From positions 17,657-81,656 of the forward strand of contig SDOX01000036.1 in assembly GCA_004565275.1 (NCBI GenBank): a stretch of 64,000 nt of DNA. Direction: 5' to 3'. The notes beneath the pieces were generated by a model, which saw only the letters and a list, made by a program, of their open reading frames with translations, made no database searches and had not been told where the DNA came from. This document shows positions 1 through 10,150 of this stretch, piece after piece; positions within the stretch are counted from its first letter, which is position 1, and each line of letters starts with the position of its first letter. The translations under genes and the position numbers were made by a program. The DNA comes from Nannochloropsis salina CCMP1776. Its lineage: Eukaryota; Sar; Eustigmatophyceae; Eustigmatales; Monodopsidaceae.

Positions 1-1955
1 AGACGTGGAGGGAAGGTAGACGCAGCCCTCCCAGGGCGTGGGGGAGGAGGGTGGGGAGCTGCTTTCGGTTGGGAAGGGAGGAGGGGGGGAGGAGGGAAGG
101 GGGGGAGAAACGCTGCCCAAGAGGCGTGAAAAGCGAAGGCAAGAGGGAGTTGCGCTGCCGCCTCGGCAAGTGTCCCTTGGTAATGCTCCGTGCCCAAAGG
201 CCGGACCGGGTCTGAGGAAGGGAGGAGGGAAGGAGGGAGGGAGGGAAGAAGGGACGGAGGGAGGGAAAGAGAGAAGGGAACACGGGGTCGATTCCCAGCC
301 AGCGGAGGATGCGAATCAAGGCAAAATAAGATCTTAAAATAGGGAAAGGAGGAAGGGAAGGAGGGAGGGAAGGAAAGCAGTACCTGGGACCACGCTCCCA
401 GTGGGCGGGATGGGGATGGGGCAGGAGAGGTAGGGAAGGTTCGGGCCGCCCCGGTACAAAAGTCCGAGGAGTTCCTCCGAGAGCACGTCGGCATAAAGGG
501 CCAGGCCCGAGCAGCGCCCGCCGGCCAGCCCGTCGAGGAGGAGGCCTTGGCGCCAGGTGTCGGTCTCGGAGGGGGGGAGGGAGGAAGGAGGGCAGGGGTA
601 GGGGAGGTCGTGGGTGCAGGCGCTTCGGCCGTTCAGGGCTATGTCGACCTGGGGAGGGGCGAGGGAGGGGTGGAGAGGAGGGAAAGGATGATGAGGAGGG
701 AAGATTGCGGCGGCAGCGAGGAGGAGAAGGGGAAGAAGGAGGGGGGAGACGGGCGGGCCAGGGTGGAGGGGAGGAGGGGTGTAAGGAAACGAGGGAGGGA
801 GGGAGGGAGGGAGGGAGGGAGTGAGAGAGCAGACCTGGGAGCGCTTGAGTAGGCTCAGGTAGGGGAGAGAGTGGGAGAGGGAGAGCAGGTGCCATTGATT
901 TGGCGGGAGGTTCAGGACGGCCCGGACCGTGTGGACCGACTGGGATTGGCCGGGCGTGAAGCACCTGGAGGGAGGGAGGGAGGGAGGGAGGGAGGGAGGG
1001 AGGGAAGGTTGGTGCCGCCTGTCTCCAGCCTTCCCACATCCCACGTCCCACACCGAATTTCCTCCATTTCCCCCCACTTCTTCCCCCATACCTGTAGACC
1101 AGCTGCCAGGAATCCTCCCCCCAAGACATCAGGCTGGCCTCCACGGACGTGTCTCGCTTGGACTGGTGATGGCTGAGGAAGCGGAAAAGGGTGAATTCTC
1201 CATTCCCCCCTTCCCACTCCCCCCCCCTCCCTCCCGCCCTCCCCCCCGCCGTCCCTCTCGCCTTCCAACCATAGCCATATAGCCACCGTGAATCCCCGCT
1301 GAGGTCGTGGGACGCGGTGCAAGCGGATCGAGTTCCGCAAGGCAGCTTGGGCGCCACTGCTGCTTCCTCCCACCCTTTCCCCACCTCCTTCTCCTCCTCC
1401 ACCCCTTCCAATTCCATCGGATCCTGGGCCTGCCTGCCCCGTGGGCGAAGGAGGGAAGTAGAAATAGTCGTCGGCCATGCCCTGCGCGTGCAATGCCCGT
1501 GCGACGGCACGAATGAGCCTGATCCGGTATTTTTCGTCCGCCCTTCGACTCCATTTTCGCTCTTGGTGCCTCAAGTGCGAGAAGGAGGGAGGTGCGGTGG
1601 AGGGGATGGTCTCTGACGACGATGGAGGGATGAATCCAGAGGGTGGATCCGCGGACCCCAACGACAAAAGGAAGGTGCGGAGGTGCCGAGGAGAGGGAAG
1701 ACGAGCGTCGGCATGTATGGATGCAGCGGCCTTCAGCAGTTCCGTGTGCTCGGCAGAGACATGGGGAGGAATCAACATGCCGGCGAGCTTAAAAAGCAAG
1801 GCATGCGGGAGCCGACGACGGTGGAGGACCACGTAGGCAAGGAAGAGGGAGAGGTCCCCCTGCTCCTCTTCCAAGATATCGAGGGCCTCGGGAGGAAGAT
1901 CTGCATGATGCTCGATCAGTAGACCCTGGAGCTGATCGGCCAGGCGTCCCCCCAT
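1..1955 (-). CDS. BEACH-family (neurobeachin/LvsA-type) protein, N-terminal part; 3' end beyond window
   Basis: Large BEACH proteins are scaffolds in membrane trafficking. Phase-consistent exons on the minus strand are 1955-1262, 1197-1092, 964-835, 648-384 and 211 to the left edge, about 468 residues. The first exon is helical, then RGFTVAIWLWLE opens a concanavalin A-like domain. It continues through FRFLSHHQS, a conserved-looking NQWHLLSLSHS strand and ALYADVLSEELLGLLYRGGPN, the pattern seen before the armadillo/DUF4704 region of NBEA and LvsA. The defining PH and BEACH domains would lie outside the window, so the family call rests on the ConA-like part only. The ATG at 1955 was chosen because the longer reading begins with GTG. 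The first intron (1261-1198) is read as a 64-bp GC-AG intron, because no GT donor keeps the frame. The last exon may contain a further intron near 110. Confidence 0.6.
967..1007. repeat. (GGGA)n microsatellite inside a BEACH-gene intron
   Basis: A run of about ten GGGA units sits just inside the intron between the exons at 1092-1197 and 835-964. On the gene's own (minus) strand it reads as CCCT and forms the polypyrimidine tract directly before the acceptor at 965. Confidence 0.95.
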
Positions 1956-2516
1956 TTTCACTCGTCCTGGCGCTCTACCTTCCTAGGCCACTGGGTTATA
2001 GCTCCTCCGGCGCGCGTTCCCTCCCTGGGCTCGTCACTGTGGTCCAAATGGACGAGGAAACAACACATCGATGTTGAGACGTGGGAAATCGAGATAAGCA
2101 AACTTATACAAATGTTTCTTTTTGGCCCCAAAGGCGCTCTGTACACGAACGGCACCTTCAGTAGGAAGTGCACCGGAGGAGAGGGGGGGAAATGCGAGGA
2201 GGATACAGGCCGTCGAGTGGCAGCCGAAAAGACATCGCGCTCCTTTGCAGACCCACGGCTCATTGTAACGCGGTGCACAAACGACATTCGGGCGTTATCA
2301 TGGCCCAGACCGGCCCCTTTGCCGTTTTGTCCTCCCTCTTCCTGCTTGCAGTAGAATATGCTCCGTGCGCCTCGCTCAATCGCTGAGACCTGGCAGACCT
2401 CCTTGCCTGTTTGACCAAACCAACTGAAAATTTACACTCGACACCCACACCCAGGTCGCGGACGGAGGTGTAACCGGTGCTGTGAGGGTGAGTTGCCGTC
2501 GTTGGTGTACAAAAGT
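1956..2516. promoter_or_regulatory. Intergenic, divergent promoter region
   Basis: The gap of 561 bp separates the starts of the minus-strand BEACH gene and the plus-strand DUF1279 gene, so it should hold both promoters and 5' leaders. I see no conserved element, RNA gene or convincing reading frame in it. Upstream exons of either gene cannot be excluded. Confidence 0.4.
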
Positions 2517-3749
2517 ATGCGAACCACCATGCACTTGCGCCGGTGTGCGTCCCTCCTGGTGACTCCCCCCACCATGGGACCTCGGTGCGCCGGACATCAA
2601 CATCGACTGTCCCAACGCCCTCTGTCATACTCCATGTCCTCGTCCCGTGCATGGTTCTGCGTACACACCACCTCCGAGGATGAAAAAAGCGGCGCGCCTT
2701 TGCTATCGGGGCCCCTCCAATTCTACTTTAAACCACCCGTGTCCTCCGCTTCCTCCCCATCGGCGAGGCTTGCAACGTCTCCTTTTCTTCGTCAGACCCA
2801 TTCCACCTTCAACAAGAGCATGAAATTGATTAACCCCTGCCGTGTCACGCGACGTCCCTTTTTTTCTAGTCGTCCTACCTCCCTCTCCTCCACGGGCCCG
2901 CCCTCGTCTTCCCCTCCCTCCGGTCCCGCCCCCCCCAAACCCACGTGGAAGGAGCTTTTCAAGAAGTACGGCCCCGCCTTTCTCGTCTATTGGAACGGGG
3001 TATGGATCTTATCAGGGATCACCATCTATGCAGCGCTGGAACTGGGGGGCGTGGACCCTCTTCCCCTGGCGCGTGCTGTACATTTGGACGCCTTGATTGA
3101 TTTGGAGAAAATCGATCCTTCGCACGGGAATGTGGCCGTGGCCATACTTTTGAACGAGGTGGTGGAGATCGTACGCTTTCCTTTTGTCCTGGCGACGGTG
3201 CCAAAGGTGGGTCGGGCCGCGGGAGGGGGAAAGGAGGGAAGGAGGGAAGGAGGGAAAGCGCCTCTCCACGACACCGTACCTTTTGCGCAGGTTCCCTCTG
3301 ATCCCTCCCTCCCTCCCTCCCTCCCTATCTCCCCTCCTCCCTCTTTCCAGGTGACGGCTTGGTGGGACCAGCACAAGCCAGCCTACTTCAAGCCCAAGCC
3401 ACGGGCGGACGGCTCCCTCCCTCCCAGTTGGGGGGAGTTGGTCCGGATCCACGGCCCCCCCTTCTTGGTCTGGTGGGGGACCCTGTGGGTCCTGGGTGCA
3501 GGAGGCTTGTTTCTAGGCTTCGAACACCACTTGTTCGGGGCGGACGTCGACGCGTTGACCCTGGCACGGGCTTGGGGGGTGGACAAGGTGGTGGACTTGA
3601 GCGGGGTTCCCCCGAGTCTGGGGAACATGGGCGTGGCCATCGCCTGCAATGAGGTCTTGGAGGTCGTCCGCTTTCCCTTGGCCCTCCTGACCGTGAAGCC
3701 CTGGACGCGGTGGTGGTATCGGATCCGGGGAAAGAGGATGCCGGAGTAG
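2517..3749 (+). CDS. Tandem DUF1279 (FAM210-like) organelle membrane protein
   Basis: Two exons, 2517-3206 and 3351-3749, joined in phase 0, give 363 residues. DUF1279 proteins (FAM210 family) are mitochondrial inner-membrane or plastid proteins. Two copies occur here. The first runs from about residue 135 (WKELFKKYGPAFLVYW to NEVVEIVRFPFVLATV) and the second from about 258 (SWGELVRIHGPPFLVWW to NEVLEVVRFPLALLTV). Each has a hydrophobic helix after the GP motif and ends with the typical NEV-E-xRFP signature. The first 130 residues are rich in Arg, Ser and Thr and poor in acidic residues, as in a mitochondrial or plastid presequence. The ATG at 2517 is used; the longer frame starts with TTG. 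The 144-bp intron between the copies has no stop and keeps the frame, so retention would only add a Gly/Lys/Pro-rich linker. Confidence 0.8.
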   Translation: MRTTMHLRRCASLLVTPPTMGPRCAGHQHRLSQRPLSYSMSSSRAWFCVHTTSEDEKSGAPLLSGPLQFYFKPPVSSASSPSARLATSPFLRQTHSTFNKSMKLINPCRVTRRPFFSSRPTSLSSTGPPSSSPPSGPAPPKPTWKELFKKYGPAFLVYWNGVWILSGITIYAALELGGVDPLPLARAVHLDALIDLEKIDPSHGNVAVAILLNEVVEIVRFPFVLATVPKVGRAAGGGKEGRREGGKAPLHDTVPFAQVPSDPSLPPSLPISPPPSFQVTAWWDQHKPAYFKPKPRADGSLPPSWGELVRIHGPPFLVWWGTLWVLGAGGLFLGFEHHLFGADVDALTLARAWGVDKVVDLSGVPPSLGNMGVAIACNEVLEVVRFPLALLTVKPWTRWWYRIRGKRMPE

Positions 3750-4436
3750 GAGGGGAAGGAGGGCGGGGGGGGGAGGGGCACGTGGGGTGGGGAGGGTGGT
3801 GCGGGTAGGGTCCATGTAAGTGTGTGGGGGGGAGAAGGGAAATAGAGGAGGCAAGGACATGCTGGGTAAGCGGGGAAGGGGTGATGGGATGAGCAGAGCG
3901 CGATGCCGGTTGGGCCATGGAATGGAGTGCGAAGGGCGGGGGGGAGGAGGCTCCGCGCGTCTGGAGGGCGAGGGGGAGTTTGAAACTCACGCAAAAAGAA
4001 ACGGAAAACGACGGAATAGTGACGGGACGCTTCTCTTCGAACGGACGAGACTGACGATAGCTTGGTTTGCTTTCTCGCCGGTCAGGTCATTGCTGGGCCC
4101 CAGGTCCTTCCTCTCATTCCACAAGCTTCCTACAGGACATCGCCCTCCCTCTGCACGCGCACGCGGCATTCGCACCTTGTCTGCTTCCGCGCACAAAAAG
4201 GTCGTTCGTACCCAAGCGTGCCAGCGTTGCCCTCGGACCCTAACCCCCCCCTTCGACCACTTTCGATGTGGGACAGTCCCACAAGCACGTGTTGTTCCTC
4301 GTGACGCCCCTCCGCTTTCTTCCCCGCCCTGCTTGCTCCCTACTTCCACACCGCGGACGACGTCGTTTCCTCGTCAACGGCATGGCCCGACCCTGGAAGA
4401 GCCTCCGACGTGGGTCCTGAGTCCCGGGCCGCCACC
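3750..4436. other. Intergenic between convergent genes
   Basis: This stretch lies between the 3' ends of the DUF1279 gene and the lumenal-protein gene. It contains a G-rich, pyrimidine-poor segment near 3750-3990. An open frame spans 3820-4440 on the plus strand, but its translation is compositionally random, has no recognisable motif and runs into the antisense of the neighbouring last exon. I do not call it a gene. Confidence 0.5.
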
Positions 4437-5770
4437 TTAAAAGTACGTCAACAATTCAGCGAAGGCCGCATCGAGCTTCTTCAGCTTTTTGGTGATCAGT
4501 TTCAGCTTGGTGTCCGATCGTTGGGTCCCGGGTCGCTGCCGCGTCGCCGCCTCTAGCTCGTTCACGTCTAATTTATGGCGCGAAAGGGAGTGTGGTCAAA
4601 GGAAGGGAAGAGGGTGGGGGAGGAGAAGGGTGAGAGCCCCGACCAATACCATGCACGGGAATCGAACGGCGCGATCTATGCTTGAGTGAGGCTGTTCAGA
4701 GCCTTTGACGGTAGCATGGTCACACCGCGGTGCGCTTTCCCTCTTCGCTACGAGTGCTTGGATCCCGTCCTCTCCCTGAGGTCCTTGGGTGGGGGGATGG
4801 CCTACCTTGCAAGATGATGCGGACGATTCGGTCCGTGCCTCGCTGCGTGTCTTCGGAGAACACCGTGTTCACTTTGTTGAGCGAGTCGCGGAGAGAGGAG
4901 ACGTCCAAGTCCTGAGCAACACAACGAGAGGGGACCCGGCGCCGGGAGGGAGGAAAGGGAGGGAGGATATCAAATGGAAAGATCCAGAGGAACAGTGATG
5001 CGCGTGCCATAACTCCAATGCCACCTACCTTGCGTACGCGAGAGTACAAATCCACTTGTGCGTTCCCGGCTAATTCAGAGCTCAAACTTGATACCCCTTC
5101 CTTATAGTTTCGGATGGCCTTCAACTCATTTTGGACCTCGGAGGACTTCAAAATGTCCTGGTCCACCTCGGCGTCCGAGGGCTTGATCACTTCCGGAAGT
5201 TTATCGCTGTTCAAATACCCGGCTTGCGCGGGAAAGGAGGGCGAAAGGGATGCCAAGACACCCAGCGCGCTCGCGAAGCCTGCGCACGGAGCAAGGGGTA
5301 GGTGAAGGCAGGGAAACGACCAGGATCGAGGGTTGAGAGTCGCAGACATTTGAGAGATCCGATGTCGAAAGAGATTGTATGCAGAGAAACGGACTACATG
5401 CACCAAGCACCAAACGATCGGTTACACGGGGGGCCACGTGGAATAAGCGTGTGGAAGACGGACGCAGAGGGCGAGGGTGTGTGCGAGGATGTGTCATGCA
5501 GTAACTCACCAAAGGTACTCTTGACAACATCTCGGCGGTCCTGTCCCATCTCTGCGCGCATAGTAATGCCTATCCGTGCGTGTATGATTGCCATTGGTGA
5601 AAACATCAAACGATAAGTTGGGTTGCCATAGACCAGCGGGTTTGGACAGGGTGAGAAAGCTGCTGCTCGCATGATCTTGACGTACCTCGCGGGTGAGAGA
5701 CGGTGGGGGGCATAAAAGCGAAAGCGGGCGCCGCACATACTAACGTGAAGGCACACGGGAGGACTCGCAT
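4437..5770 (-). CDS. Thylakoid-lumen helical-bundle protein with tripartite targeting leader
   Basis: Five exons on the minus strand (5770-5686, 5551-5510, 5279-5029, 4911-4806, 4567-4437) join in phase to give 204 residues. The leader is informative. It has an ER signal peptide with a complex-plastid cleavage motif (AAPAFAFMPP, about residues 14-23). A twin-arginine stretch (MGQDRRDVVKSTF) and a hydrophobic run ending SFPAQA before GYLN follow, which is the lumenal signal of a Tat substrate. The mature part of about 135 residues is almost all alpha-helical and charged (LRDSLNKVN, EDTQRGTDRIVRIILQ, ITKKLKKLDAAF). It resembles PsbQ/Psb31-like four-helix photosystem II extrinsic proteins in size and style, but I cannot match it to one. 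Localisation is well supported; function is not. Splitting of the leader over three exons explains why a single-frame view misses it. Confidence 0.7.
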
Positions 5771-6485
5771 GTTGACTGGGCGGTATGGAGTCTCTATCTA
5801 GTGTGCACGGGGAAAAGATGAGAATATCAGCAACCTCAAAGAGGCAAGGAGAGCCAGCCGGAGGCTTCGTCGCTGACAGCGGAGGAAAGCCTCTCACATG
5901 CCCGGGAAAAACCTCAAAACATAACCCACGCTCGCCGTCTCTTTCCTCCCAGGAACGCCCGATCTGTTCCCACGGCATTTTGTTCGTACCCAGATCAGCG
6001 AGCGCGATGTAAAGCGGGACGGAAAGACTAAACGTCACGCATATGGCAGGGGGCTGTGGCACTGAAAAAAAGTCTTTGCAACAGAATTTGTGTAAGCACC
6101 CTTTTATTTCACCTGAGCTGGTGGAACGCGCATGTTTCAGGAATGTCAGTCGTGTTTTGTTCGTTCTAAGATTCTCATGATTCTCACGAACAGGTACCGG
6201 TTTGGCAAGGCTTGTATTATGCGTCTGTGAGGCATTTTGTTCCTCATTCCGGGCTACCTCCGCGTCAATATTAATTGTGTGCGTATCTGTTTCCAAAAAA
6301 TTAAGATAACATCCTCAGTTCGTGCACACTTATATCAAACATTGGAAATGTGCGACACAACGGGGTTTTGCCTCACGCCTGGCCTCACTGTTGAGCACTG
6401 CGTTTCTGAACGCATAGCTTGCTCCACTTCCTCCTCATTCCCCTCCTTCCTTATTTACCTCCTTGGAATCCTTCCAGATGCTGCG
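5771..6485. promoter_or_regulatory. Intergenic, divergent promoter region
   Basis: The 715-bp gap lies between the starts of the lumenal-protein gene (-) and the ABHD8-like gene (+). It is less GC-rich than the genes, especially 6050-6350, and holds no frame or repeat I can support. The hydrolase frame stays open upstream to about 6237, so part of the right side could be 5' coding or leader sequence. Confidence 0.4.
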
Positions 6486-8487
6486 ATGGAAGACGAGACG
6501 TGCCCGCAGCGACTCTGGGGTCGACCCAATGAGGAAGAAACCCTCCCTCCAGTGCAGTTGGTGACGCTGAGACCCCGGTCCGGACGTTCAGGGGCAGTGT
6601 CTCCACGCACGGTGAGCCTGCTGGAAATACCGTGTCGTCCCCACCATCGACGTCACCGGAATGCCCAGCGCCCGCACCAGCAGCCGTTGTCGCCCCCACG
6701 TGGAAACGAGGACATGGCCGGCAATGAAACGCAGGGGGATAGAGCTGGGGAAGGGACCGAGGACGCGGTCACGATCTTCCTTATCCACGGCGGTCGGTAT
6801 CGAACCCTGCGTTCTGCGCTCTGGCAATCCCTTGTACTCCATGTTTGTCCCTGCCACCTCTCCAAGAGTCTTCCCTTTCTCGAGAAGGAACAACATGGGG
6901 TGCACCCTGTCGTGTGACTCTTCCCTCCTCACCTTACCCCTTTCACCCCTCCTTCTTGCCCTCCCCTCCCTCCCTCGCGTTTTCCATCATGGGGTTGCCC
7001 AGCCATGGCCACGTGGCGTCAATTTTCGCGCATCCTGCCCTCCCTCCGACGGCATTGTCGCGTTGTCTGCTACGACGCCTACGGTTGCGGGGACAGCCCC
7101 AAGCCCGAGAATGTACCTCCCAGTGCGTACAGCACAGAGGCGCATTTTGAGGACTTGCTGGAGGTGTACCAGCGCTTTAAAGGAAGGAGGAACGTCCTGG
7201 TGGGGCACTCGTTTGGCTCTTCGCAGGCGATGCGGTTGGCGGCTGTCGTGGAAAGAGAGTTGCAAGGGCAGAAACGCGAGGCCCAGGACGGGGACACCCC
7301 AACTCCGCCTTCTCAAGAAGCTCAAAAGCCAGAAATCGCCTCCCTTTCACCCCATGCGAATCGTATCTACCCCTTCCCGCGAGAGGACAGAGGACGCTGC
7401 CTGCCCGCGCCCCTCCCCCTTGAACCGCTTCCCCTCCTCGACGGGCACCGCCCGCCTTCTTCCTCCTCCTTGGCCGCAAGCCTCGCCACCAGCAGCAGCA
7501 GCACCTCCCCCGCCTCGCCTTCTTCCTCCTCCTCCTCCTCTTCCTCCCTCCTGGGCCTCGTCCTCCTTGCCTCCGCCTACCACGTGCCCGACGGAGGGAG
7601 TCCCGTCTTCAACCTCCCCCTCCCCCTCCTCCGCCTCATCCAACCCCTCCTCTCTCAGGTCTTCCGGAGCAAGGCCATCGACCGACACGCCGACCCCGCC
7701 GTCTGGAAGGAGCAGGCACGGGGCAGTCAGGGTGAGGGAGGGCAAGGAGGGAGGGAGGGAGGGAGGGAGGGAGGGCAAGGAGGGGTCAATGTCCGTTCGG
7801 ACAACCTCAGTCGGAGTGAGAAAGGGAAGCGAAGGGGAGGACAAGCGGAAGGAGAGGGGCGATTCTTAGAAATTCTACCAGGTTGGGGCCCAAGTCAATC
7901 CACGTCCTTCCCTCCCTCCCTCCTTCCCTCCCTCCCTCCCTCTCTCCCTCTATCCCTTTCTCCCTCCCTCCCCAGGCAACCCCATGTACGTGGTCAAGTC
8001 CTTCTATCAGCAGCTCCGGTGGGTGCCGCGCGAGATGATCGATACTCTCGACACTCCCTGTGTAGTCGCACACGGGGTCACGGACGGCATCATCCCTCTC
8101 GCCCAAGCGCAGGTGTTGGCAGCCCGCTTGCCCCGGGCGGAGTTCTACGTCCTCCGGTAGGGAGGGAGGGAGGGAGGGAGGGAGGGAGGGAGGATGGGTG
8201 GGTGAAACAGAGTCGCAGCGGGGGTTACGGGTTTGCTCCTAGGAGCCGCCGAGATGGCAGTAGAGGAGACATGATACTGCTGGGTCGACTTCCCAATCAC
8301 CCCTGCCCTCCCTCCCTCCCTCCCTCCCTTCCTACCCCTCTCCCTCCCTTTCTTCGCGTGTCCCTCCCACTTTAGTGAGACAGGTCATCAGATCATGCAG
8401 GAGCGGCCCGCGGAGACGGCGGCTTTGATCACGGCCTGGGTGAAGCGATGGGAGGAGGGAGGGAGGGTTGAAGGGAGGGATGGTTGA
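6486..8487 (+). CDS. Alpha/beta hydrolase, ABHD8-like
   Basis: Four exons (6486-6792, 7003-7731, 7976-8156, 8376-8487) join in phase to give 442 residues. The oxyanion-loop motif LIHGAMATW is split by intron 1 (about residues 98-106). The nucleophile elbow is GHSFGS (Ser172), the acid is in GVTDGIIP (Asp382) and the histidine is in ETGHQ (His410), so the catalytic triad looks complete. The order and spacing match the alpha/beta hydrolase fold, and the FSRILPSLRRHCRVVCYDAYGCGDS segment resembles ABHD8/ABHD-type proteins. Substrate cannot be read from the sequence. An insertion of about 90 residues rich in Pro, Ser and Leu (roughly 195-285) sits between the nucleophile and the lid. Introns 2 and 3 are dominated by GGGA/CCCT tracts. 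The start ATG is the first one close to the conserved part; an upstream start near 6237 is possible. Confidence 0.8.
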
Positions 8488-8970
8488 GTTGGATGGGCAA
8501 GAGGAAGAGGCTTCAGTGGGTGAACAGCCGGCCATTTCAGTGTAGGCATGGAGACGGGAAAGGAATGAGGAGGGAAAGGGAAGGGGAGGAGAGGAAGAAA
8601 CGCAGAAGCATTGAAGAGTTATCAAACCCTCCGCGGTAATCAAAAAGACGACGGCAGGAGGGAAATCCGTGTGGGAGCCAAAGGGAGAAGAGGGTGGCAA
8701 TTCAGGAAAAGGAGGGAGGGAAGGTTGACGCAGCAGAGAGGAGGATAGCTGCGTTAGTCGTCCAGTACGACTTAGAAAGTACACAGGATGTTTTTTAAAA
8801 AAAAATAAATGATGGTATCTCTGCCCGCTTGAATGGCTGAACAGCCTTTTCTTGGTACACGCAAACGCTTAATTACATGACGTATGTATTGTGCTCATAA
8901 ATCGATTCTTCCTCCACACAGGCATGTCGGCTGAAATTAGAAGCCGCCTCTTTTTCCCCTTCAACGCCCT
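8488..8970. other. Intergenic between convergent 3' ends
   Basis: The gap is shared by the 3' ends of the hydrolase (+) and methyltransferase (-) genes. An A-rich run with an AATAAA-like core lies at about 8795-8810 and may serve polyadenylation. No other gene is visible. Confidence 0.4.
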
Positions 8971-9939
8971 TCAACCGCCTGATCTCTTTGTCAACGAGTA
9001 GAGAAACTGCTTGGACACCTTCCCTTCACGGTGCAGGCATACCATGTTCTTCTCCAACAACTTCTGGACTTCGAACCACACGGGCTGTTCATTGCCGTAC
9101 TGCCTGGCTTGGGCCGCCAACATAAAAAATTTCATGTCCTTGTCCTCGCATCCTGGCACGTGGTGCGCGAAGGAGATCAGCGCGGTGCCACCGGGGCAAA
9201 GCGTGGAATGCAGGGACTGCAGAAGGTTTTCATGCTCCTGGTGCAGCCAAAGACATTCGCCTACCAGTGCCAGGTCGTACAGCCCACTGCTCCTCCCCTC
9301 CCTGCGCACCTTGCCCAAGTCGTCGCCCATGTCTCCCAAGCATGCACGCACTTGTCCGTTCCTGGTGCTCTCCTCTCCCAACAACCCTGCCGTGTCCCTC
9401 CCCCACACATGTCCCATTATGCCCACCCGCCCCGCGGTTTTCCCTGCTCCCAGCCACGCGGCATTGCGACGATCCTGCAACGTCCTCTCGATGGCTTGCA
9501 GTAATCGAGCGTCCGGATAGTCAGTAATCATCATGTAGGCGCCGCCGTGCCTCAAAGCCACCATAGAGGGTAATGCCCCCGCAGCTCCAAATTCGATGAC
9601 GCGCTTGTCCCGGACAAACGCAGGATGGTTGTCGAGGTAACAAGCCAACAACAGGCTACCATTCCATATGGAAAACGCGAAAAGGCTCCCATTCGCACCA
9701 TCATCCTCGGCAAGTGAAATGTGCAGGTGGAAGGATGGGGAAATTTCCACGCGATGGCTGCCATGCTTGTCCTGATCGGGTGAGGACAGTGGGCCTAATT
9801 GCTCTGCAAACCATGGTGGCAAACTAATTTCCTCCAGGCCATCCGCCGCTTCAGGCACCTGATCACTCAAAGACCGCAAGCCAGCTTCTCGGACGTCCTC
9901 CGCCATGCCTGTGCCTGTGAAAGATAGGACGTGTGGCAT
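8971..9939 (-). CDS. EFM7/NNT1-like protein lysine methyltransferase (eEF1A-type)
   Basis: One uninterrupted frame encodes 322 residues. After a variable N-terminus, IWNGSLLLACYLDNHP (about 91-106) is the signature that precedes the Rossmann fold in the METTL/EFM7 family. VIEFGAAGALPSM (114-126) is SAM motif I, TDYPDARLL (139-147) carries the acidic SAM-ribose region, and LVGECLWLHQEHENLL plus LCPGGTALISFAHHVPG give the post-motif strands. In yeast, Efm7 methylates the N-terminal Gly and Lys of eEF1A; the same role here is inferred from family resemblance. A second Met at 9906 (residue 12) is an equally possible start. Its promoter region of 211 bp is shared with the divergent CxxC gene. It is intronless, unlike most neighbours. 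Confidence 0.8.
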   Translation of the reverse strand: MPHVLSFTGTGMAEDVREAGLRSLSDQVPEAADGLEEISLPPWFAEQLGPLSSPDQDKHGSHRVEISPSFHLHISLAEDDGANGSLFAFSIWNGSLLLACYLDNHPAFVRDKRVIEFGAAGALPSMVALRHGGAYMMITDYPDARLLQAIERTLQDRRNAAWLGAGKTAGRVGIMGHVWGRDTAGLLGEESTRNGQVRACLGDMGDDLGKVRREGRSSGLYDLALVGECLWLHQEHENLLQSLHSTLCPGGTALISFAHHVPGCEDKDMKFFMLAAQARQYGNEQPVWFEVQKLLEKNMVCLHREGKVSKQFLYSLTKRSGG

Positions 9940-10150
9940 TCGTGTGCTGACCTCCCCACTCCTATAGGTAAGGCGTCATCTCATGCTGGGAATGTGGTTC
10001 ATATCCGTCAGCAGTCGGCGGCAGCGACCCCCTATATTCACCTGTCGTGTCGGCCGCATGAAAAGAGGCCGTGTCCGCCGGGAAACGTCTCACACACTTG
10101 CAATAACACCTCAATTTCCCCGCAGGACTGTCGTTCTGGCTCGTCTGATC
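9940..10150. promoter_or_regulatory. Short bidirectional promoter region
   Basis: Only 211 bp separate the starts of the EFM7-like (-) and CxxC (+) genes, so both probably share regulatory DNA. No TATA box or other motif stands out. Confidence 0.45.

Noticed and set aside
3820-4440. Open frame of 206 codons on the plus strand
   Set aside because: No motif, random-looking composition, and it enters the antisense of the lumenal-protein last exon, whose splice phases are well supported.
6785-6860. tRNA-like B-box (GGTATCGAACC) on the minus-strand side
   Set aside because: The expected T-stem and acceptor stem do not pair, and the site overlaps the donor of hydrolase exon 1.
7740-7780. Long frames translating to [10 protein letters not shown] or [11 protein letters not shown] throughout the window
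   Set aside because: These are readings through (GGGA)n/(CCCT)n repeats in introns; the repeat has no stop in most frames.
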